A stretch of 10,970 nt of DNA from an uncultured Jannaschia sp. (GTDB taxonomy: Bacteria; Pseudomonadota; Alphaproteobacteria; Rhodobacterales; Rhodobacteraceae). A program made the position numbers and the translations under genes. A model generated the notes under the pieces. That model was not told the DNA's origin. It did not search any database and saw only the letters and a program-made list of their open reading frames with translations. The stretch lies in NCBI GenBank assembly GCA_937916365.1, contig CALFSY010000250.1, positions 1-10,970 of the forward strand. The letters run 5' to 3'. Positions 5,844 through 10,970 of the stretch are shown here, piece by piece. Each line of letters opens with the position of its first letter. Positions within the stretch are counted from its first letter, which is position 1.

Positions 5844-7419
5844 GCCGGTGCGATCATCCTATCTTGGCGCCGTGATACTGCTAAGTCTTATGATGGTCGC
5901 CGTGCCCCCCGTCGCTGCCCAAAACTGTGTTGAGGTGCATCGTGTTGAACTGTCTGGTGTGACGCGCCTTGATGTGGCGACCTTGCAAGCGGGGTTTTCA
6001 GATCATCTGGGCTGTATGGGGATCGAAGAGCTTAACATCCTACTTGAACAGGTCACGCTTGCGTATGTGGAGGCAGGCTATATCGCCGCACGCGCCTATT
6101 TGCCGGAACAGGATTTATCGGACGGCTCGCTAACCATCGCTGTGATTGAAGGCAGGGTATCTGAGGTTGTTGTGCGCGAAAATGGCAATCCTGCGCCATC
6201 GCGCGCAACCACGGCCTTTCCCGGTATGGTGGACCGCCCGGTGGAGTTGCGCCGCCTGGAACAAGGTCTGGCGCAGATCAACCGTCTCCCGTCTAGCGAT
6301 GCAACAAGTCAGTTGTCACCTGGGGCTGAGGCGGGCGATAGCATCATAGATGTTAATGTGAACCAAGCCCGCCCTTGGCGCGCCAACGTCACAATGGACA
6401 ATCGCGGCACATCATCTACCGGTGAAAATAACTTTGGCCTTGGGTTTAGCTATGATGATCTTTTGGGTGTAAACGATCAATGGACAGTGTCGTATCAACG
6501 CAGCATGGACCAATCGCCACTGGCCTTTGGCACCGATACGCCGGTTGGCAATGCGTACAGTCTGGCCGGGTCGTTGCCTTATGGATTTTGGACGTTTGGT
6601 ATTTCGCTAAGTGCGTCAGATTATATAATTGATATTCCTGGTATCTCGGGCGCCATCGAAAGCTCTGGTCAATCGCAAACGGCCCGTGTCTACGCCGAGC
6701 GGCTTTTGTCGCTATCTGAAACAAGCCGATGGGATGCGGGCATCGCACTACGTTGGAGCGATAATGAAAACCAAATCCTGGGCGCGCGGATCGATACCGC
6801 CTCGCGCCGGTTGACCGTTCTTGATACATATGTGCGCCATGCGCGCCCGGTTTTGGGTGGGGAATTCGACGCGACGCTAACCTTACGCAACGGGTTAGAA
6901 TTTTTCGGCGCGTTTGACGATGATGACGCACCAGTAGGGTCGCCTATCGCGCAATATACGGCATTTTTGTTGGATGTTTTGTTTCGGCGCCCCTGGCAAA
7001 TCGGCGATCAGGGTGTTTTATTATCATCCCGCGTGTTGATGCAGCATTCGGACGATAATCTTTTTGGGTCTGAACAATTTTCCATCGGTGGATTCGGGTC
7101 GGTGCGCGGAAGCCGCACAAGCGTGCTGTTCGGCAATCGCGGTGTGCAGTTTATCAATACGCTTAGCGCGCCTAACGCATGGGAATTTGGCGAAAATGTT
7201 GCCCTAACCCCATATATCGGCCTTGATGCAGGGCATATCTTTGCGCAATCTGAATTTGGGATCGCGGGGGGAACGTTGGCCTCTTATTCCGTGGGGATCA
7301 CACTTACCAGGCCCCAATTTAGGGTTGACGCCCTTTATAGTAAGGTCTTTTCTGCGCCCAGCGCCGCACAAGTGTCTCAAAATGGGCTGTTCACGTTGCA
7401 AGCTCAACTAACGTTTTGA
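5827..7419 (+). CDS. TpsB/CdiB-type two-partner secretion outer-membrane transporter (POTRA + ShlB barrel)
   Basis: A 530-residue transporter that moves the TpsA partner encoded next to it across the outer membrane. Parts in order: Sec signal (1-31, ending VAA), first POTRA domain (about 34-112, with C34/C63 and YVEAGYIAARAYLPEQDLSD), second POTRA (about 113-180), and a 16-strand barrel from about 185 marked by ANVTMDNRGTSSTGENN. The family signature VRGSR is at 426-430 within GGFGSVRGSR, the site of the loop that enters the pore, and LTPYIGLDAGHIF carries the DxG motif. The final residue is Phe, as needed for assembly by the BAM complex. The first POTRA begins almost at the signal cleavage site, so the N-terminal plug helix of FhaC-type proteins seems absent. 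Start: GTG at 5827 (GAAGA 5 bases upstream) gives the best signal peptide; TTG 5836 and GTG 5848 are alternatives. Confidence 0.93.
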   Translation: MAILIKPVRSSYLGAVILLSLMMVAVPPVAAQNCVEVHRVELSGVTRLDVATLQAGFSDHLGCMGIEELNILLEQVTLAYVEAGYIAARAYLPEQDLSDGSLTIAVIEGRVSEVVVRENGNPAPSRATTAFPGMVDRPVELRRLEQGLAQINRLPSSDATSQLSPGAEAGDSIIDVNVNQARPWRANVTMDNRGTSSTGENNFGLGFSYDDLLGVNDQWTVSYQRSMDQSPLAFGTDTPVGNAYSLAGSLPYGFWTFGISLSASDYIIDIPGISGAIESSGQSQTARVYAERLLSLSETSRWDAGIALRWSDNENQILGARIDTASRRLTVLDTYVRHARPVLGGEFDATLTLRNGLEFFGAFDDDDAPVGSPIAQYTAFLLDVLFRRPWQIGDQGVLLSSRVLMQHSDDNLFGSEQFSIGGFGSVRGSRTSVLFGNRGVQFINTLSAPNAWEFGENVALTPYIGLDAGHIFAQSEFGIAGGTLASYSVGITLTRPQFRVDALYSKVFSAPSAAQVSQNGLFTLQAQLTF

Positions 7420-7422
7420 TTG

Positions 7423-7429
7423 AAAGGGG
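7423..7429 (+). promoter_or_regulatory. Strong Shine-Dalgarno site of tpsA
   Basis: AAAGGGG lies 7 bases before the ATG at 7437 and starts 3 bases after the tpsB stop codon. It is the best ribosome binding site in the right half of the window, consistent with the exoprotein being made in excess over its transporter. Confidence 0.75.
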
Positions 7430-7436
7430 CCTTCTC

Positions 7437-10400
7437 ATGCCAGACCACAACGTTCGTTCTGCGTTATACCGCATAACCAATGGCATGATAACGTGGCTTT
7501 CGATTTTTCTACTTGGGGTGCAACCCATTTTGGCACAGGGTGTTGTGCCCAATGCAGCGGCCACGGGGGGGCTTAGCGTTACCGCCGCGCCGAATGGTGT
7601 GCCGCTGGCCAACATCGCCACCCCTAATGCCCAGGGATTATCCCATAACCTGTATGATCGGTTCAACGTTGATGCCGATGGTTTGGTGCTAAATAATACG
7701 GCAGATCACTATGCGCAAACGCAACTGGGCGGTGTTGTGCCGGGGAACGCCAATCTTGCGACCTCGGGCGCCGCACGTATCATCCTTAACGAAGTTGTCA
7801 GCGCCAATCGCTCAACCCTTGGGGGTGTGGTCGAGGTCGCGGGCCAATCCGCCGATGTGATTGTGGCCAACCCAAACGGCATTACCTGTAATGGGTGTGG
7901 ATTCATTCGCACGCCACGTGTTGTCTTGACAACTGGCACACCGAATATCACCGGCGGCACTTTGGATGGGTTCACGGTTAACGGCGGGGATATTACATTT
8001 GGCGTTAATGGCGCAGACCTAAGCCAGGTTAGCCTTTTTGACATCATTTCGCGGCAGGTGACGTTTGACGGCGCGGTCACGGGCCAGGACGTTCGCGTCA
8101 CAACAGGACGCAACAGTGTTGATTACGCGACAGGCAGGGTCACGGCATCGCCCGATGACGGCAGCACCGCGCCTGATTTTGCGATCGACAGCACGGCGGT
8201 CGGTGGTCTTTACGCCGGACGCATATCGTTGTTGTCGACCGAGGCTGGGGTCGCCGTGCGTGCCCCGCGCGAAATGGCGGCCAATGCCGGTGCCATGACC
8301 CTAACCGCCGATGGACGCTTGGTCATTGGCCGTGCACAGGCCAGTGGTCCGGCAACCCTTCGTTCAACCGCAGCGCCTGTCGTTGTTGAAACATCGCTCT
8401 TCGCGGGGGATGCCATAACATTAACCGGGGTATCGGCCGAGATTATTGCCGACGCCACACTGGTGACCGAGGCCGACCTCACAATAATGGCCGATACTGT
8501 GACGCTTGGCACAGGTGCCATCGCCGCGGCGGGTATGGACGGCGACGGTAATTTGGGCACATCAGGTAACTTACAGATCACGACCGATGCGTTGCTGGGG
8601 ACAAATGCCCAAATAGCCGTCGCAGGCGACGCCGCGGTGCGTGCAGATACGATTACGCTTAATCAAACCTCTGCTGGACAATCGGTTTCTGTCCAAGGTG
8701 ATTTGACGGTGGAAACCACAACCTTATCGACCGATGGTTCCACCGTCGCCATTGGTGGTAATGCCACGATTGTGGGCGCGCCGGACCTGTCGATCAGTGG
8801 CGGGACGTATGCAATCGGCGGCGACCTAACTGTTGAGGCGGATACTCTCACCACCACGGCTACGTTAGAAACGGGGGGCACGGCCAGCCTCACAACACGA
8901 TCGGGTAATCTTTCTAATTCGGGTACTGTTGATGCCGCGGCCATTCTTACCATCGCATCCGCCGGTGATCTTACAACCGCCGGCGCTTTGACCGCGGGCC
9001 TTACAGGAACGCTGACGGCCACGGGCAATCTTAACAATTCGGGTTCGATTGTGACCGCCGGTGCGCTGACGGGCACGGGCGCCAATGTCTTTAACTCCGG
9101 TCCTTTGGGATCATCGGTGGACGATTTCACGCTCACCACCGTGGGCAATATAACCAACACCGGTTTGATTTATAGCGGCGCGGATCTTTGGCTTAATCTT
9201 GATGGCGCGCTCCAAAACAATGGTGCAGACATCATCGCAGAGCGCGGGATCACCATCGTAGGGGCCAGTGATGCGCGCGCGACCTCTGTCCTAAACCGTT
9301 CAGCCAATATTGAGGCGATCACAGGTTCGATCTTGATTGCGGCGGCGGTGGTTGAAAATAGCCAGCCCATACCAAATGTCGTGCCTGAAACAACAGTTAC
9401 AACACGCGAAGGTGCGGCGGCCGATTTTCCAAACATCAGCCACCCTGAAAATACATCGCGCGTGGTGGAAATCACAACAACCACACGAATGGTTGCCCAT
9501 AATCCTAACAGGCCGTCGCGCATTTTGGCAGGCGATGACCTGACGATTGATGCCTCAACCATCACCAATACGTATAGCCAGATTGCCGCGAATGGCGATG
9601 CCACGCTTACCGCAGGTACTGTGACCAACACTGGTCAAGACCTGATTGAAACAGTCGTCACCGAAACAACCTCGCACTATAGCGAACGTTATTGTAAAAG
9701 GCGCATTTTTGGGTTTTGTCTTAGCCACGGCACACGCGATCTGACCCGCACCCAAACCGAAACCGATACATTCACCAGCAGCGCCGTGTTTGCCACGATC
9801 GAGGCCGGTGGCACACTGTCGGCGGCGGTTTCGGGGTATCTTACCAACAACGCCGTGCGCGGTAACGCCACCCAAATTGGCCTATCCTCGGGCGCGCGCG
9901 CATTGGCCACACCGCCGTTGATCGGCACCGTTAACCCCAACGTTATCTTAAGCCGCCCCGCGTTGTTTCGGCCTTCAAACACCCCGCGTGGGCCATTTTT
10001 GATCGAAACGCGCCCCGAATTTGTGGACCTGGCGCGTTTTCTATCCTCGGATTATTTCCTAAGCCGTATCGGCACCCAAACCGGCGGCTATAACGCCAAC
10101 CTAACGCAGCGCCGTTTCGGCGACGCGTATGTTGAGGCGCGCCTGATCCAGGAACAAATGTTCGCCCTAACCGGCCGTCGCACGGCCAACGATCCCGCCA
10201 CCCTGCGCGCGGTGATGCAACGGCTGTATGACAACGCGCTCGATAGCGCGCGGGCGCTGAACCTGACCCCGGGCGTGACACTGTCGCCCGAACACGTGGC
10301 CGCCCTCACCCGGCCCATTATCTGGTTAGAGGAACAAACGATCAACGGCCAACCGGTGCTGGTGCCCGTGGTTTACATGGTGTCCAATGCCATCGATCCC

Positions 10401-10970
10401 GCGTCGCTGGCCGGGGCCCAAATCGCCGCGGCGCAAATCGACATTACCGCCGGGGCCACCGCAAATTCGGGCCGGATCGACGGCACAACCGGCGTGCAAA
10501 TCACAACCAACACCGATCTTGCCAACACCGGCGGCCAAATCGCATCGGACGGTGACGTTACGCTGAACGTGGGCGGCGCCCTGGGCAACGTATCGGGCCA
10601 AATCACCGGCCAAAACGTGGGCATTACCGCCGGATCGGTCGACAATTCCACCGCCGTGATTCGCGACGATACCCGATTCGGCACCGCCGATCGCGCTCAG
10701 GCCACCGCCGCCATCTCCGCCACCGGCAACCTGACCATCACGGCGGACACCGACATCACCGCCCAGGGCGGGCAATTTGACGCAGGCAACACCGCCACCC
10801 TGTCGGCGGGGGATAACATCACCATCGGTGCCGTCACCCGCGACACCCTGCGCACCCAAACATTCGACGGCGGCCACGACATCACCCAAACCCGCACCAA
10901 CGATCTGGCCGCGGTGCGCGCGGGCGACAACATCACCATCACCGCAGGCGACGACATCACCATCGCTGGG
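7437..10970 (+). CDS. Giant TpsA exoprotein, CdiA/filamentous-haemagglutinin-like (3' truncated)
   Basis: I translated this frame codon by codon: 1178 codons, no stop, running off the window. Residues 1-33 are a Sec signal ending ILA. Residues 34 to about 280 are the TPS (haemagglutination activity) domain that TpsB recognises, with LNEVVS, VANPNGITCNGCGF (NPNG 145-148, C151/C154) and LTTG. A beta-helix of degenerate repeats follows; the clearest copies are at 489-576. Near 753-761 is a basic Cys pair (YCKRRIFGFC). About 859-985 is a conserved block (FLSSDYFLSR, RRFGDAYVEARLIQEQMFAL, LTPGVTLS, ITRPIIWLEE-like, VLVPVVYM) that I know from CdiA-type proteins, and residues 1001 onward resemble FHA-2 repeats (AGDNITITAGDDITIAG). 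This order predicts a contact-dependent inhibition effector, but the toxin end is unseen, so a plain adhesin is not excluded. Confidence 0.93.
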   Translation, partial: MPDHNVRSALYRITNGMITWLSIFLLGVQPILAQGVVPNAAATGGLSVTAAPNGVPLANIATPNAQGLSHNLYDRFNVDADGLVLNNTADHYAQTQLGGVVPGNANLATSGAARIILNEVVSANRSTLGGVVEVAGQSADVIVANPNGITCNGCGFIRTPRVVLTTGTPNITGGTLDGFTVNGGDITFGVNGADLSQVSLFDIISRQVTFDGAVTGQDVRVTTGRNSVDYATGRVTASPDDGSTAPDFAIDSTAVGGLYAGRISLLSTEAGVAVRAPREMAANAGAMTLTADGRLVIGRAQASGPATLRSTAAPVVVETSLFAGDAITLTGVSAEIIADATLVTEADLTIMADTVTLGTGAIAAAGMDGDGNLGTSGNLQITTDALLGTNAQIAVAGDAAVRADTITLNQTSAGQSVSVQGDLTVETTTLSTDGSTVAIGGNATIVGAPDLSISGGTYAIGGDLTVEADTLTTTATLETGGTASLTTRSGNLSNSGTVDAAAILTIASAGDLTTAGALTAGLTGTLTATGNLNNSGSIVTAGALTGTGANVFNSGPLGSSVDDFTLTTVGNITNTGLIYSGADLWLNLDGALQNNGADIIAERGITIVGASDARATSVLNRSANIEAITGSILIAAAVVENSQPIPNVVPETTVTTREGAAADFPNISHPENTSRVVEITTTTRMVAHNPNRPSRILAGDDLTIDASTITNTYSQIAANGDATLTAGTVTNTGQDLIETVVTETTSHYSERYCKRRIFGFCLSHGTRDLTRTQTETDTFTSSAVFATIEAGGTLSAAVSGYLTNNAVRGNATQIGLSSGARALATPPLIGTVNPNVILSRPALFRPSNTPRGPFLIETRPEFVDLARFLSSDYFLSRIGTQTGGYNANLTQRRFGDAYVEARLIQEQMFALTGRRTANDPATLRAVMQRLYDNALDSARALNLTPGVTLSPEHVAALTRPIIWLEEQTINGQPVLVPVVYMVSNAIDPASLAGAQIAAAQIDITAGATANSGRIDGTTGVQITTNTDLANTGGQIASDGDVTLNVGGALGNVSGQITGQNVGITAGSVDNSTAVIRDDTRFGTADRAQATAAISATGNLTITADTDITAQGGQFDAGNTATLSAGDNITIGAVTRDTLRTQTFDGGHDITQTRTNDLAAVRAGDNITITAGDDITIAG
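8901..9164 (+). repeat. Degenerate FHA-type repeats in TpsA
   Basis: Four related units follow each other: SGNLSNSG (8901-8924), TGNLNNSG (9021-9044), TGANVFNSG (9075-9101) and VGNITNTG (9141-9164). Spacings are irregular (120, 54 and 66 bases, all multiples of 3). They are protein-level repeats that form turns of a beta-helix stalk; the DNA copies are diverged, so recent slippage is unlikely. Confidence 0.7.
10437..10970 (+). repeat. Second FHA-like repeat region (FHA-2-like) in TpsA, continuing past the window
   Basis: From about residue 1001 the protein is again built of short Gly/Asn/Thr/Ile units such as NLTITADTDITAQG, ATLSAGDNITIG and DNITITAGDDITIAG. In CdiA-type proteins the repeats after the conserved middle block serve delivery into the target cell rather than the stalk. 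The DNA is clearly richer in G+C than the first repeat region. Confidence 0.55.

Noticed and set aside
8663..9160. Long minus-strand open frames under tpsA (also at 7709-8113, 8210-8581, 9170-9631 and 10326-10889)
   Set aside because: They are mirror images of the Thr/Ala/Gly/Asp-rich tpsA frame. The products are low-complexity Val/Ser/Pro strings with no start signals and no family pattern.

Overview
The window looks like chromosomal DNA from an alphaproteobacterium, most likely of the Rhodobacterales/Roseobacter type. The evidence is the murA-DUF2948 pair, an IalB-family protein, a COG3904-type ClpP-like exported protein, and an NhaA and a UPF0718 permease that resemble the forms I know from that group. 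This placement is from remembered family patterns, not from a search. Base composition is moderate (hand counts of single 60-base lines run from about 43 to 70% G+C).

Left part (1-4338), housekeeping: a 5'-truncated UPF0718/ArsP_1 permease (1-564, +) is followed by an NhaA-type Na+/H+ antiporter (643-1914, +). They converge on a minus-strand group that reads small basic protein (4040-3858), then murA (3822-2551), then a DUF2948 protein (2558-2094). Two tandem hairpins (1966-2023) lie between the converging groups. murA makes the first committed intermediate of peptidoglycan, and its stop overlaps the DUF2948 start by 8 bases. A complete tRNA-Thr(GGU) with encoded CCA lies at 4264-4338.

Right part (4339-10970), an envelope and secretion region, all on the + strand: a ClpP-like membrane or lipoprotein (4443-5129), an IalB-family periplasmic protein (5292-5843), a TpsB/CdiB-type outer-membrane transporter (5827-7419), and the first 1178 codons of a very large TpsA exoprotein (7437 to the window end, no stop). 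The last three are tightly packed: ialB-like and tpsB overlap by about 17 bases, and tpsB and tpsA are 17 bases apart with a strong ribosome binding site. TpsA has a Sec signal, a haemagglutination-activity (TPS) domain with NPNG and CxxC, degenerate FHA repeats, and then a conserved block (about residues 859-985) that I associate with CdiA-like contact-dependent inhibition proteins rather than simple adhesins. Any toxin tip and immunity gene would lie beyond the window.

The most interesting points are the IalB-family gene coupled to a two-partner secretion system, the apparent lack of a plug helix in TpsB, the CdiA-like middle block of TpsA, and a sharp composition change inside tpsA. I see no transposase, CRISPR array or integrase.
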